Numbered from the stretch's first letter, positions 1-14,100 are shown. The stretch: DNA of 64,000 nucleotides from Sulfurimicrobium sp031426915 (GCA_031426915.1 JASJPB010000043.1:1-64000), one strand, 5' to 3'. Notes: generated by a model not told the origin, from the letters alone. Made by a program: numbers and translations.

Positions 1-3079
<3,079 letters not shown>

Positions 3080-3083
<4 letters not shown>

Positions 3084-3108
3084 CACAGGGGGATTAACTC
3101 AATAAAAT
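3080..3108 (+). promoter_or_regulatory. Sigma70-type promoter of the str operon (left copy)
   Basis: A consensus TTGACA (3080-3085) is followed after exactly 17 bp by TAAAAT (3103-3108). The -35 hexamer contains the rpoC stop codon TGA (3081-3083). Transcription would start near 3115, giving a leader of about 90 nt before rpsL. The box match and spacing are seen directly; activity is inferred. Confidence 0.75.
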
Positions 3109-3160
3109 CCCGAGTCTTTTTAGCTCTGGGCAATTTTCCTGGGCGTAGGGATTGAATTTA

Positions 3161-3188
3161 GGGACGGCCTGGCCGTCCCGTCATTTTT
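3161..3188 (+). terminator. Hairpin with T-run in the rpsL leader (attenuator-like, left copy)
   Basis: GGGACGGCC (3161-3169) and GGCCGTCCC (3171-3179) form a perfect 9-bp stem around one T, and a run of five T follows at 3184-3188 after four intervening bases. It lies downstream of the promoter at 3080-3108, so it could attenuate both rpoBC readthrough and str-operon transcripts. The gap between stem and T-run makes it weaker than a classic intrinsic terminator. Confidence 0.5.
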
Positions 3189-3204
3189 ATTTAGGAATTA
3201 ACGC

Positions 3205-3582
3205 ATGCCAACTATCAACCAATTAGTGCGCAAGCCGCGTACCGCCATTCGCGAGAAGAGCAAGGTCCCGGCGCTGGAGAGCTGCCCGCAGCGTCGCGGT
3301 GTTTGCACACGTGTTTACACCACCACGCCGAAGAAGCCTAACTCCGCATTGCGTAAGGTTGCCAAGGTGCGCCTGACCAACGGGTTTGAGGTCATCAGCT
3401 ACATCGGCGGTGAAGGTCACAACCTGCAGGAGCACTCGGTTGTGCTGATTCGCGGTGGTCGTGTCAAGGATTTGCCTGGTGTGCGTTACCACACCGTGCG
3501 CGGTAGCCTCGATACCGCGGGCGTGAAAGATCGTAAACAGAGCCGTTCCAAGTATGGCGCGAAGCGTCCCAAAGCCGCTTAA
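3205..3582 (+). CDS. rpsL: 30S ribosomal protein S12 (left copy)
   Basis: S12 of the small subunit decoding centre, 125 aa. The TPKKPNSA loop carries Lys43 and Lys44, and the RVKDLPG loop carries Lys88 and Asp89 (the RimO methylthiolation site in relatives), so the usual streptomycin-resistance positions are wild type. ATG is preceded by an AGGA-type ribosome site. It opens the str operon (rpsL-rpsG-fusA-tuf) and is identical to the copy at 19727. Confidence 0.98.
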   Translation: MPTINQLVRKPRTAIREKSKVPALESCPQRRGVCTRVYTTTPKKPNSALRKVAKVRLTNGFEVISYIGGEGHNLQEHSVVLIRGGRVKDLPGVRYHTVRGSLDTAGVKDRKQSRSKYGAKRPKAA

Positions 3583-3601
3583 TTGATTTGAGGTATAAAT
3601 A

Positions 3602-4072
3602 ATGCCAAGACGTAGAGAAGTACCGAAGCGCGATGTGCTGCCTGATCCGAAATACGGCAACCAGGAGTTGGCGAAGTTCGTTAACGTGCTTATGATCCAG
3701 GGCAAGAAGGCTGTGGCGGAGCGCATTATCTATGGCGCGCTGGACCAGATTCAGAAGAAGAGTGGAAAAGACCCGATTGAGGTGTTTACCCAAGCGCTGA
3801 CGAACGTGCGTCCGATGGTTGAGGTCAAGAGCCGTCGTGTTGGCGGTGCGAATTATCAGGTTCCGGTCGAAGTCCGCTCAGTGCGTCGTACTGCTCTGGC
3901 CATGCGCTGGGTGCGTGATGCCGCGCGCAAGCGTGGTGAAAAATCCATGGGAATTCGCCTTGCGGGTGAGTTGATGGATGCTGCCGAGAACCGCGGTTCC
4001 GCCATCAAGAAACGTGAAGAAGTGCACCGTATGGCTGAAGCCAACAAAGCCTTTGCTCATTTCCGCTTCTAA
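3602..4072 (+). CDS. rpsG: 30S ribosomal protein S7 (left copy)
   Basis: S7, 156 aa, the usual length; nucleates assembly of the 30S head by binding the 3' domain of 16S rRNA. It begins MPRRREVPKRDVLPDPKYG, typical of bacterial S7. It starts 19 nt after rpsL behind a GAGG site and is followed 31 nt later by fusA. In E. coli S7 autoregulates the str mRNA; no such site can be assigned here by eye. Identical to the copy at 20124. Confidence 0.98.
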   Translation: MPRRREVPKRDVLPDPKYGNQELAKFVNVLMIQGKKAVAERIIYGALDQIQKKSGKDPIEVFTQALTNVRPMVEVKSRRVGGANYQVPVEVRSVRRTALAMRWVRDAARKRGEKSMGIRLAGELMDAAENRGSAIKKREEVHRMAEANKAFAHFRF

Positions 4073-4103
4073 TCAGTACTAGTTAAATTAAGGTTGCATA
4101 GCT

Positions 4104-6197
4104 GTGGCACGTAAAACTCCAATCGAACGTTACCGTAATATCGGCATTAGTGCCCATATTGACGCCGGCAAAACCACGACTACCGAGCGTATTCTTTTCT
4201 ACACCGGCGTGTCTCATAAAATTGGCGAAGTGCATGACGGCGCTGCGACCATGGACTGGATGGAACAGGAACAAGAGCGCGGTATTACCATTACTTCCGC
4301 TGCAACGACCTGCTTCTGGAAGGGAATGGACAACAATTTCCCCGAGCACCACATTAATATCATTGACACTCCGGGGCACGTTGACTTCACTATCGAGGTG
4401 GAGCGTTCCATGCGAGTGCTGGATGGCGCTTGTATGGTTTACTGTGCTGTGGGCGGTGTGCAACCTCAGTCTGAGACTGTTTGGCGCCAAGCAAACAAGT
4501 ATGGCGTTCCGCGTCTGGCTTTCGTGAACAAGATGGACCGCTCAGGCGCCAACTTCTTCAAGGTTTACGACCAGATGAAGAGCCGTCTCAAGGCTAATCC
4601 TGTGCCGCTGCAGGTGCCAATCGGCGCGGAAGATAAGTTTGAGGGCGTGGTTGACCTGATTCGCATGAAGGCAATTTACTGGGATGACTCTACCCAGGGC
4701 ATGAAGTTCGAGTTGCGCGATATTCCCGCAGATCTCCAGGCTACTTGCGACGAATGGCGCGAGAAAATGGTTGAGAGCGCTGCTGAGGCATCAGAAGAGC
4801 TGATGAATAAATACCTCGAGGAAGGTGATTTGTCGATCGCGGAGATCAAGCAGGGTTTGCGTCAGCGCACCATCGCCAGCGAAATTGTGCCAATGATGTG
4901 CGGTTCCGCATTCAAGAATAAGGGTGTGCAGGCAATGCTTGACGCCGTGGTCGAGTTCATGCCGTCGCCGATGGATATTCCGCCAGTCAAGGGTATCCTT
5001 GAGGACGAAAGCATTGGTGAGCGTAAGGCATCTGATGATGAGCCCTTTTCGGGCCTGGCATTCAAAATCATGACCGATCCCTTTGTCGGGCAGTTGATTT
5101 TCTTCCGCGTTTATTCCGGTGTGGTGAAAACTGGCGACACGATCTACAACCCGGTCAAGGGCAAGAAAGAGCGTCTTGGCCGAATTCTGCAGATGCACGC
5201 CAATCAGCGCCAGGAAATCAAGGAAGTTCGTGCTGGCGACATCGCCGCTGCTGTAGGCCTGAAAGAGGCGACAACTGGCGACACGCTGTGCGATCTGAAC
5301 AAGACAATCATTCTAGAGCGCATGATATTCCCGGAGCCGGTGATTCACGTTGCGGTTGAACCCAAAACGAAGGTTGACCAGGAGAAAATGGGCATAGCGC
5401 TGAATCGCCTCGCTCAGGAAGACCCTTCTTTCCGCGTGCGTACCGATGAGGAAACCAATCAGACCATTATTTCCGGCATGGGTGAATTGCACCTGGAAAT
5501 TCTGGTCGACCGTATGAAGCGCGAATTTGGTGTTGAAGCCAACGTAGGTGCGCCTCAAGTGGCTTATCGCGAAGCAATTCGCAAGGCGGTTGAAGTCGAG
5601 GGTAAGTTCGTCAAGCAATCTGGCGGCCGTGGTCAGTATGGTCACGTGTGGCTCAAAATGGAGCCGAACGAGGCTGGCAAAGGCTTCGAGTTCGTTGATG
5701 CCATCAAAGGCGGAACAGTGCCACGGGAATATATCCCCGCTGTAGAGAAAGGCTTGCGAGACACGTTGCCGAATGGCGTGCTGGCCGGCTTCCCTGTGGT
5801 CGATGTCAAGGTTACCCTGTTCGATGGTTCCTATCACGACGTGGACTCCAATGAAAACGCATTCAAGATGGCCGCTTCTATTGGTTTCAAGGACGGCATG
5901 CGTAAGGCGAATCCGGTGCTGCTGGAGCCGATGATGGCTGTTGAAGTCGAGACCCCGGAAGAAAAAATGGGCGATGTAATGGGTGACTTGTCATCCCGTC
6001 GCGGCATGATCCAGGGCATGGAAGACATGGCGGGTGGAGGCAAGGCGATCAAGGCCGAAGTTCCTCTGGCTGAAATGTTTGGCTACTCGACTACACTGCG
6101 TTCCCTGACACAGGGTCGCGCCACATATACCATGGAATTTAAACACTACGCCGAAGCACCTAAGAACGTTGCTGAAGCCGTGATGAATAAGAAGTAA
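4104..6197 (+). CDS. fusA: Translation elongation factor G (left copy)
   Basis: EF-G, 697 aa, the GTPase that drives ribosomal translocation. The GTP-binding motifs are present: AHIDAGKTTT (P-loop, about residues 17-26), the RGITI switch segment, DTPGHVDF and NKMD. The start is GTG at 4104 (GTG GCA CGT); MARKTPIERYRNIG is the canonical N-terminus and no ATG lies nearby. The Shine-Dalgarno match is weak (AAGG). Third gene of the str operon; identical to 20626-22719. Confidence 0.98.
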   Translation: MARKTPIERYRNIGISAHIDAGKTTTTERILFYTGVSHKIGEVHDGAATMDWMEQEQERGITITSAATTCFWKGMDNNFPEHHINIIDTPGHVDFTIEVERSMRVLDGACMVYCAVGGVQPQSETVWRQANKYGVPRLAFVNKMDRSGANFFKVYDQMKSRLKANPVPLQVPIGAEDKFEGVVDLIRMKAIYWDDSTQGMKFELRDIPADLQATCDEWREKMVESAAEASEELMNKYLEEGDLSIAEIKQGLRQRTIASEIVPMMCGSAFKNKGVQAMLDAVVEFMPSPMDIPPVKGILEDESIGERKASDDEPFSGLAFKIMTDPFVGQLIFFRVYSGVVKTGDTIYNPVKGKKERLGRILQMHANQRQEIKEVRAGDIAAAVGLKEATTGDTLCDLNKTIILERMIFPEPVIHVAVEPKTKVDQEKMGIALNRLAQEDPSFRVRTDEETNQTIISGMGELHLEILVDRMKREFGVEANVGAPQVAYREAIRKAVEVEGKFVKQSGGRGQYGHVWLKMEPNEAGKGFEFVDAIKGGTVPREYIPAVEKGLRDTLPNGVLAGFPVVDVKVTLFDGSYHDVDSNENAFKMAASIGFKDGMRKANPVLLEPMMAVEVETPEEKMGDVMGDLSSRRGMIQGMEDMAGGGKAIKAEVPLAEMFGYSTTLRSLTQGRATYTMEFKHYAEAPKNVAEAVMNKK

Positions 6198-6244
6198 TGG
6201 TTTGAACAAGAACTGACTGTTATTGAGATTGAGAGGGAACTGAC

Positions 6245-7435
<1,191 letters not shown>

Positions 7436-7450
7436 AAAGAATTGGGCGGT

Positions 7451-7485
7451 GGGGCTGGGCACGGAGGATCTCCGTGTTCAGCCCC
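7451..7485 (+). terminator. Long hairpin between tuf and tRNA-Trp
   Basis: A 16-bp stem (7451-7466 with 7470-7485, two G-U pairs, loop GAT) directly follows tuf. There is no good T-run after it (the next bases are gctacctattt), so it may be a processing or stabilising hairpin, or a partial terminator separating tuf from tRNA-Trp-secE-nusG. It is absent after the second tuf, which has a different hairpin. Confidence 0.45.
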
Positions 7486-7503
7486 GCTACCTATTTAAAG
7501 TAT

Positions 7504-7579
7504 AGGCCAATAGCTCAACTGGCAGAGCGTCGGTCTCCAAAACCGAAGGTTGGGGGTTCGATTCCCTCTTGGCCTGCCA
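7504..7579 (+). tRNA. trnW: tRNA-Trp (anticodon CCA)
   Basis: A 76-nt tRNA with acceptor arms AGGCCAA and TTGGCCT, discriminator G, encoded CCA tail, and anticodon stem-loop TCGGT-CTCCAAA-ACCGA giving anticodon CCA. The T arm carries GGTTCGATTCC. It lies between tuf and secE, the usual position of this tRNA in Proteobacteria. Confidence 0.98.
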
Positions 7580-7640
7580 TCCACAGCCGGTAAAGTGGGG
7601 CGTGGTAAGCATTCCACATTGCATTGGCTAAAAAATACAC

Positions 7641-7994
7641 ATGACAACAACTGACAAGATCAAGTTAAGCTTGGCGTTTCTCCTGCTGATGGCGGGAGTG
7701 GCTGGATATTATTATTTCGCCGAACAGGCCGCAATCATTCGGGTGCTGTTGGTGCTCGCCGGAGTGGCTGCGGCTACGGCCACTGCGTGGGGTTCTCAGC
7801 CGGGAAAGGAGTTCTTCGCCTTTAGCAAGGAGGCTGTGGCTGAAACCCGCAGAGTGGTGTGGCCTACTCGCAAGGAAACATTGCAAACCACGGGCGTGGT
7901 GTTTGTGCTGGTGGTGGTGGTTGCCTTGTTCTTGTGGGTGGTGGACGCGAGTCTGATGTGGCTGGTGCAGTTGCTGATGGGGCAGGGGGCTTAA
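7641..7994 (+). CDS. secE: Preprotein translocase subunit SecE
   Basis: SecE, 117 aa, clamps SecY in the inner-membrane translocon. Three hydrophobic segments are visible (about residues 8-25, 30-50 and 85-112) with the conserved amphipathic stretch FAFSKEAVAETRRVVWPTRKE before the last one, as in the long three-TM SecE of E. coli type. The stop overlaps the nusG start by 1 nt (TAATG), indicating translational coupling. Confidence 0.96.
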   Translation: MTTTDKIKLSLAFLLLMAGVAGYYYFAEQAAIIRVLLVLAGVAAATATAWGSQPGKEFFAFSKEAVAETRRVVWPTRKETLQTTGVVFVLVVVVALFLWVVDASLMWLVQLLMGQGA

Positions 7995-8527
7995 TGACGA
8001 TGCGCTGGTATGTGATTCACGCCTACTCCGGTTTCGAGAAAAGTGTGCAACGTGCATTACTGGAGCGCATCGAGCGCGCCGGAATGCAGGACAAGTTCGG
8101 TGAAATTCTGGTGCCGCTGGAAGAAGTGGTGGAAATGAAGGGTGGCCAGAAGTCCATTAGCGAGCGCAAGTTTTTCCCTGGCTATGTTTTCGCTCAAATG
8201 GACATGACCGACGAAACCTGGCACTTGGTCAAAAGTACGCCGAAAGTGACCGGTTTTGTGGGTGGAAGCGGCAACAAGCCGACTCCGATCAGCGACAAGG
8301 AAGTTGCTGCCATCCTGCAGCAGATACAGGATGGGGTGGAGAAGCCGAAACCCAAGGTGCTGTTTGAAGTGGGCGAGGCGGTGCGGGTAACCGAAGGCCC
8401 GTTCAACGATTTCCACGGTATGGTGGAAGAAGTCAATTATGACAAGAATAAATTGCGCGTGTCGGTGCTGATTTTTGGCCGCGCAACCCCGGTCGAGCTG
8501 GATTTCGGCCAGGTGGAAAAGGCCTAG
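7994..8527 (+). CDS. nusG: Transcription termination/antitermination factor NusG
   Basis: NusG, 177 aa. The N-terminal NGN domain begins MTMRWYVIHAYSGFEK and contains the FPGYVF motif; the C-terminal KOW domain contains VRVTEGPFNDFHG. It binds RNA polymerase beta' and connects to Rho or to S10 of the leading ribosome. I chose ATG 7994 (overlapping secE) rather than longer in-frame extensions inside secE, which lack homology; ATG 8000 is also possible. Confidence 0.97.
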   Translation: MTMRWYVIHAYSGFEKSVQRALLERIERAGMQDKFGEILVPLEEVVEMKGGQKSISERKFFPGYVFAQMDMTDETWHLVKSTPKVTGFVGGSGNKPTPISDKEVAAILQQIQDGVEKPKPKVLFEVGEAVRVTEGPFNDFHGMVEEVNYDKNKLRVSVLIFGRATPVELDFGQVEKA

Positions 8528-8709
8528 TCTGGTCGAGGTTAAGCGGTAGTCCGGAGCACGGGGTTCCGGATGGCTGCAGGGCGTGCCCGTTTGAGGGTGC
8601 GCGCATTACGGGAAGGACGTCTGCTTTTGGGTGTGGTGAATGTGCCATACCGGAAACCCCGGTTTCCAGCCGGATGTCCGCTATACCCATTTAATAAGGA
8701 GTAGTTGAA

Positions 8710-9141
8710 GTGGCAAAGAAAATTATTGGCTACATCAAGCTGCAAGTGCCGGCTGGAAAAGCAAACCCCAGTCCGCCCATCGGCCCGGCCCTGGGTCAGC
8801 GCGGCTTGAATATCATGGAGTTCTGCAAGGCGTTCAACGCTGCAACGCAGGGAGTGGAAGTGGGTCTGCCGATCCCGGTTGTGATCACCGCCTATGCAGA
8901 CAAGAGCTTCACCTTCATCATGAAGACCCCGCCTGCCACTATTCTGATCAAGAAGGCGGCCGGCATCCAGAAGGGTAGTCCGCGTCCTCACACCGATAAG
9001 GTTGGCAAATTGACCCGCGCTCAAGCGGAAGAAATCGCCAAGACCAAAATGCCGGATCTTACTGCGTCCGATATGGATGCTGCGGTGCGAACTATTGCTG
9101 GCAGTGCGCGCAGCATGGGTATCGAAGTCGAGGGGGTGTGA
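8710..9141 (+). CDS. rplK: 50S ribosomal protein L11
   Basis: L11, 143 aa, at the GTPase-associated centre. The N-terminus AKKIIGYIKLQVPAGKANPSPPIGPALGQRG is the diagnostic L11 signature. The start is GTG at 8710 behind AAGGAG. The 182-nt spacer after nusG contains a short palindrome around GGAAACC/GGTTTCC but no convincing promoter. One nucleotide separates rplK from rplA, so the two are coupled. Confidence 0.97.
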   Translation: MAKKIIGYIKLQVPAGKANPSPPIGPALGQRGLNIMEFCKAFNAATQGVEVGLPIPVVITAYADKSFTFIMKTPPATILIKKAAGIQKGSPRPHTDKVGKLTRAQAEEIAKTKMPDLTASDMDAAVRTIAGSARSMGIEVEGV

Positions 9142-9142
9142 A

Positions 9143-9838
9143 ATGGCAAAATTATCTAAACGTATCAAGGCGATCAGGGCTTCGGTGGATCGTAGCAAGC
9201 TTTACCCCTTGGGCGATGCATTGTCCCTGGTAAAGAAAAATGCCACTGCGAAGTTCGATGAGTCCATCGACGTAGCCGTCAATCTGGGGATTGATGCGCG
9301 TAAATCCGACCAGCTTATTCGTGGATCCGTTGTACTTCCCCGCGGCACAGGCAAGACAGTGCGCGTAGCTGTATTCGCTCAGGGCGACAATGCCAAAGCC
9401 GCTCTGGAAGCCGGTGCGGATATCGTTGGTTTCGAGGATCTTGCTGCCGACGTCAAAGCGGGCAAAATGGATTTCGATGTGGTGATAGCCACTCCTGACG
9501 CCATGCGCGTAGTTGGTGCGCTGGGTCAGATTCTCGGCCCGCGCGGCTTGATGCCAAACCCCAAGGTTGGAACGGTAACGCCGAACGTGGCTGAAGCGGT
9601 CAAGAACGCCAAGGCCGGCCAGGTTCAATATCGTACTGACAAGGGCGGTATCGTGCAGAGCACCATCGGCCGTGCTTCCTTTGGTGAAGATGCCCTGAAG
9701 GAAAACCTGCTGGCGCTGGTTGATGCCTTGAACAAAGCCAAGCCTGCCGCATCCAAAGGTGTGTATCTGAAGAAAATCGCCGTCTCCAGCACCATGGGGG
9801 CGGGTGTCAGGGTGGATCAATCCAGCCTGACAAACTAA
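9143..9838 (+). CDS. rplA: 50S ribosomal protein L1
   Basis: L1, 231 aa, forms the mobile stalk near the E site and in E. coli represses its own operon. The signature GPRGLMPNPKVGTVT is present. I start at ATG 9143 (MAKLSKRIKAIR), one base after the rplK stop; an upstream in-frame start would lie inside rplK and add non-homologous residues. Confidence 0.97.
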   Translation: MAKLSKRIKAIRASVDRSKLYPLGDALSLVKKNATAKFDESIDVAVNLGIDARKSDQLIRGSVVLPRGTGKTVRVAVFAQGDNAKAALEAGADIVGFEDLAADVKAGKMDFDVVIATPDAMRVVGALGQILGPRGLMPNPKVGTVTPNVAEAVKNAKAGQVQYRTDKGGIVQSTIGRASFGEDALKENLLALVDALNKAKPAASKGVYLKKIAVSSTMGAGVRVDQSSLTN

Positions 9839-10056
9839 GGACTTTGGGCCGCCGGGGTTGAATCCGGCGGGTTATCAAAGACCGTAGGAGCCCCGTAGGG
9901 GTTTAATTGCCGGCATGCCGGTTTCCTACGCAGATGGCGTGCCCAACGCAGGATAGTGGTATCTCCTGATTTGAGGTCGCCGTGAGTTGGTTTCGCGCTT
10001 GATCCGGCTGTTGGGGGTCAACGTGAGACTTTAATTTGGCGGAAGGAGGTAAGACC
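9839..10056 (+). promoter_or_regulatory. Probable L10 leader upstream of rplJ
   Basis: The 218-nt spacer before rplJ holds paired elements resembling the L10(L12)4-binding leader: AAGACCGTAGG (about 9878-9888) and CCTACGCAGATGG (about 9926-9938), with an intervening palindrome near GCCGGCATGCCGGT. In other Proteobacteria this leader folds with a kink-turn that L10 binds to repress rplJL. The assignment is by pattern resemblance; a covariance-model search would settle it. Confidence 0.6.
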
Positions 10057-10581
10057 TTGAGTCTTAATCTTGAAGAAAAGAAAGCGGTAGTTGTTGAGAT
10101 CGGCGCTGTAGTGGCGAAGGCTCAAACGATTATCGTGGCCGAGCACCGCGGTATTGAAGTGGGCAATATGACCGCATTGCGTGCCAAGGCGCGTGAAGCC
10201 GGTGTGTACTTGCGCGTACTGAAAAATACCCTGGCACGTCGCGCCGTTGCAGATACGCCTTTTGCCGGTCTGTCCGACCATTTGGTCGGCCCTCTGGTAT
10301 ATGGCATTTCCAGCGACCCCGTGGCGGCGGCAAAAGTGCTGCATGACTTTGCCAAAGGCAACGATAAATTCGTGATCAAGGCCGGTGCCATGGCCAATTT
10401 CGTGATGACTCCCAAGGATGTCGCGAATCTGGCCACCATGCCGAGCCGCGAAGAACTGCTGTCCAAGCTGCTTGGCACCATGCAAGCGCCGATCGCAACC
10501 TTCGTGCGTACCCTCAACGAAGTGCCGACCAAGTTCGTACGTGGTCTGGCTGCGGTGCGCGATCAAAAGCAAACTGCTTAA
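10057..10581 (+). CDS. rplJ: 50S ribosomal protein L10
   Basis: L10, 174 aa, anchors L7/L12 dimers on the ribosomal stalk. The start is TTG 10057 (giving MSLNLEEKKAVV, the standard N-terminus), 7 nt after the strong GGAGG at 10045-10049. A TTG at 10036 would extend it by seven non-homologous residues that are translated from the ribosome-binding site itself. It is followed 32 nt later by rplL. Confidence 0.94.
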   Translation: MSLNLEEKKAVVVEIGAVVAKAQTIIVAEHRGIEVGNMTALRAKAREAGVYLRVLKNTLARRAVADTPFAGLSDHLVGPLVYGISSDPVAAAKVLHDFAKGNDKFVIKAGAMANFVMTPKDVANLATMPSREELLSKLLGTMQAPIATFVRTLNEVPTKFVRGLAAVRDQKQTA

Positions 10582-10613
10582 CACTGCAAACATTTTTGAA
10601 TTAGGAGATAACC

Positions 10614-10988
10614 ATGGCTGTATCCAAAGCTGAAATTCTTGACGCAATCGCTAGCATGACCGTTCTCGAACTGTCCGAGATGATCAAAGAAATGGAAGAA
10701 AAGTTCGGCGTGTCCGCTGCTGCTGCAGCAGTTGCTGTCGCTGCTCCTGCCGCTGCCGCTGCTGCAGTGGAAGAGAAGACTGAATTCGACGTCATCCTGA
10801 CCGGTGCCGGCGACAACAAGGTCAACACCATCAAAGTCGTGCGCACCATCACCGGTCTTGGCCTGAAAGAAGCCAAAGACCTGGTTGACGGCGCTCCCAA
10901 GGCTGTCAAGGAAGGCGTTTCCAAGGCTGATGCCGATGCTGTTGCCAAGCAGTTGATCGAAGCTGGCGCGACTTGCGAAGTCAAGTAA
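10614..10988 (+). CDS. rplL: 50S ribosomal protein L7/L12
   Basis: L7/L12, 124 aa, the multicopy stalk protein that recruits translational GTPases. It has an N-terminal dimerisation helix region (residues 1-30), an Ala-rich hinge (about 35-50) and the C-terminal domain containing VKVVRTITGLGLKEAK-like sequence. A strong AGGAG precedes ATG. A terminator-like hairpin separates it from rpoB. Confidence 0.97.
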   Translation: MAVSKAEILDAIASMTVLELSEMIKEMEEKFGVSAAAAAVAVAAPAAAAAAVEEKTEFDVILTGAGDNKVNTIKVVRTITGLGLKEAKDLVDGAPKAVKEGVSKADADAVAKQLIEAGATCEVK

Positions 10989-11010
10989 TCGGTTTTTGAA
11001 GTATGGATTT

Positions 11011-11038
11011 AGGCTGGTGGGAAACCACCAGCCTTTTT
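11011..11038 (+). terminator. Attenuator/partial terminator between rplL and rpoB
   Basis: AGGCTGGTGG (11011-11020), loop GAAA, CCACCAGCCT (11025-11034) form a perfect 10-bp stem running directly into TTTTT (11034-11038). It is a textbook intrinsic terminator shape. In E. coli a terminator at this position lowers rpoBC expression relative to rplJL; the same role is inferred here. Confidence 0.85.
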
Positions 11039-11138
11039 CCGCTTGTCTTTTCACTTTTGTAGAAGCTAGAAGAAACATGGCGATCCGCGTTGTGTTTCTT
11101 CTATCCTCTGCTGCAGCAGGTACTCCATGGAGATCTCA

Positions 11139-14100
11139 ATGAGCTACTCATTTACCGAGAAAAAACGCATCCGCAAAAGTTTCGCCAAACGCGTGAGCGT
11201 GCAGGAAGTACCCTTCCTGCTGGCGATGCAGATTAACTCCTATGCTTCGTTCCTGCAGGCAGAAACGCCGATCGCAGAACGCAAGACCGAGGGTCTGCAA
11301 GCTGCGTTTGGCTCTGTTTTTCCCATCTCCAGCCATTCCGGAAATGCGCGTCTGGACTTTGTTAGCTATACATTAGGCGAACCCCCATTTGACGTCAAGG
11401 AATGCCAACAGCGCGGCCTGACATTCGCAGCACCACTGCGCGTGAAGGTTCGCATGACGCTGATGGACAAGGAAGCATCCAAGCCGACAGTGAAAGAGGT
11501 GAAGGAGCAGGAAGTCTACATGGGCGAAATTCCGCTGATGACCGACAACGGCTCTTTTGTCATCAATGGCACCGAGCGGGTGATCGTGTCCCAGTTGCAC
11601 CGTTCTCCGGGCGTGTTTTTCGAGCATGATCGTGGCAAAACCCACTCCTCCGGCAAACTGCTGTTCTCGGCGCGGGTCATTCCTTACCGTGGTTCCTGGC
11701 TGGATTTCGAGTTTGATCCGAAAGATTACCTGTATTTCCGCGTTGATCGTCGCCGCAAAATGCCGGTCACGATTCTGCTCAAGGCGCTGGGTTACAAGCC
11801 GGAAGAAATTCTGAGCATGTTCTACGCCACCGATACCTTCCATCTTGGCAAGAAGGGCGTCCAGTTTGAACTGGTGCCTGAGCGCCTGCGCGGTGAAGTG
11901 GCTCGTTTCGATATCACTGGCAAAGACGGCGTGGTAATCGTTCCCAAGGACAAGCGCATCACCGTCAAGCATATCCGCGAGATGGAACAGGCCGGCATCA
12001 AGAAAGTTACCGTTCCCGAGGAATTTATTCTCGGGCGCGTGCTGGTGGCAAACGTGGTGGATAAGGAAAGCGGCGAAATTGTCGCCCAGGCCAATGACGA
12101 AATCACCGAGGATTTGCTGGCCAAGTTGACTGATGCAGGAATCGCCAAGGTAAATACGCTTTACACCAACGATCTGGATCAAGGCGCCTACATCTCCCAG
12201 ACATTGCGCATTGACGAAACTGTTGACCAATTGGCAGCGCGTGTCGCGATTTACCGCATGATGCGCCCTGGTGAACCCCCGACCGAAGATTCGGTGCAGG
12301 CATTGTTCGATGGCTTGTTCTTCAGCGAGGAACGCTATGATCTCTCCAGGGTGGGGCGCATGAAATTCAATCGTCGCGCCTATCCTGAAAAGCGCGTCGA
12401 GAAGGGCTCGGAGTGGATCAACCGTTTCCTTGACCAGATTGGACCTAAGGGAGCTGAAGGCACGCCCACACTGGTTAATCAGGACATTCTCGCAACCATC
12501 ATGATCCTGGTCGAACTGCGCAATGGTCGCGGTGAGATAGATGATATCGACCACTTGGGCAATCGTCGTGTTCGCTCCGTTGGTGAGTTGGTCGAAAACC
12601 AGTTCCGTGCCGGCCTGGTGCGCGTCGAACGCGCGGTCAAGGAACGTCTGAGCCAAGCTGAATCAGAAAACCTGATGCCACATGACATGATCAATGCCAA
12701 GCCTGTGTCAGGTGCCATCAAGGAGTTTTTTGGTTCGAGCCAGTTGTCCCAGTTTATGGATCAAACCAACCCGCTTTCCGAGATTACGCACAAACGCCGT
12801 GTTTCAGCTTTGGGCCCGGGCGGCCTGACGCGGGAACGTGCTGGTTTCGAAGTACGCGACGTGCATCCGACCCACTATGGCCGCGTGTGCCCGATTGAAA
12901 CACCGGAAGGCCCGAACATTGGTCTGATCAACTCGCTGGCGCTATTTGCGCGCACCAACGATTATGGCTTCCTGGAAACGCCATACCGCAAGGTCAACGA
13001 CGGCAAGGTGACCGACCAGATCGATTATCTTTCCGCTATCGAGGAAAGTCAGTACGTGATTGCGCAGGCAAACGCCAGCCTGGACAAAAGGGGCAAGCTG
13101 GTGGATGAGCTGGTGTCCTGCCGTCATCACAATGAATTTGCCATGTCCACCCCGGACAAAGTGCAGTACATGGATGTGGCGCCGGCGCAGATTGTATCTG
13201 TTGCAGCATCCCTGATCCCGTTCCTCGAACATGACGACGCCAACCGCGCATTGATGGGTTCCAACATGCAACGTCAGGCTGTGCCGTGTCTGCGTGCGGA
13301 GAAATCCTTGGTCGGAACCGGTATCGAGCGTACTGTGGCGGTGGATTCCGGCACGACAGTTCAAGCCCGGCGTGGCGGCCTGGTGGATTACATCGACTCC
13401 AGCCGCATTGTGGTGCGCGTGCACGATGATGAAACCGTGGCGGGTGAAGTCGGCGTGGATATCTACAACCTTACCAAATATACGCGTTCCAACCAGAATA
13501 CCAACATCAACCAGCGCCCACTGGTGCGTGTGGGCGACGTGCTGGCTAGGGGCGACGTGATCGCGGATGGCGCCTCCACCGATATGGGCGAACTGGCGCT
13601 GGGCCAGAACATGTTTGTTGCGTTCATGCCATGGAATGGATACAACTTCGAGGACTCCATACTCATTTCCGAGACCGTGGTTGCAGAGGATCGCTACACC
13701 TCGATTCACATCGAAGAATTAAGCGTTGTGGCGCGTGATACCAAACTTGGACCGGAAGAGATCACGCGAGACATATCCAATCTTTCCGAAGTACAACTGA
13801 ATCGTCTTGACGAATCCGGCATCTGCTATATCGGTGCCGAAGTCGAAGCCGGTGACGTGCTGGTGGGCAAGGTAACTCCCAAGGGCGAGACCCAGCTCAC
13901 ACCTGAGGAGAAGTTGCTGCGCGCCATTTTTGGCGAGAAGGCCTCCGATGTAAAAGACACATCCTTGCGCCTGCCTTCCGGCATGTCCGGTACCGTGATC
14001 GATGTGCAGGTGTTTACCCGCGAGGGAATCGAGCGCGACAAACGGGCACAGCAGATCATTGACGATGAGTTGAAGCGGTTCCGCCATGACCTGAACGATC

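Noticed and set aside
3205..3582. Streptomycin-resistance allele in one rpsL copy as a selective reason for duplication
   Set aside because: Both copies are identical and carry wild-type Lys43 and Lys88.
10036..10056. TTG at 10036 as start of rplJ
   Set aside because: The strong GGAGG at 10045-10049 lies after it and correctly serves TTG 10057, which gives the standard MSLNLEEKK start.
12720..12850. Rifampicin-resistance mutation in rpoB
   Set aside because: The cluster I region reads with the usual wild-type residues.
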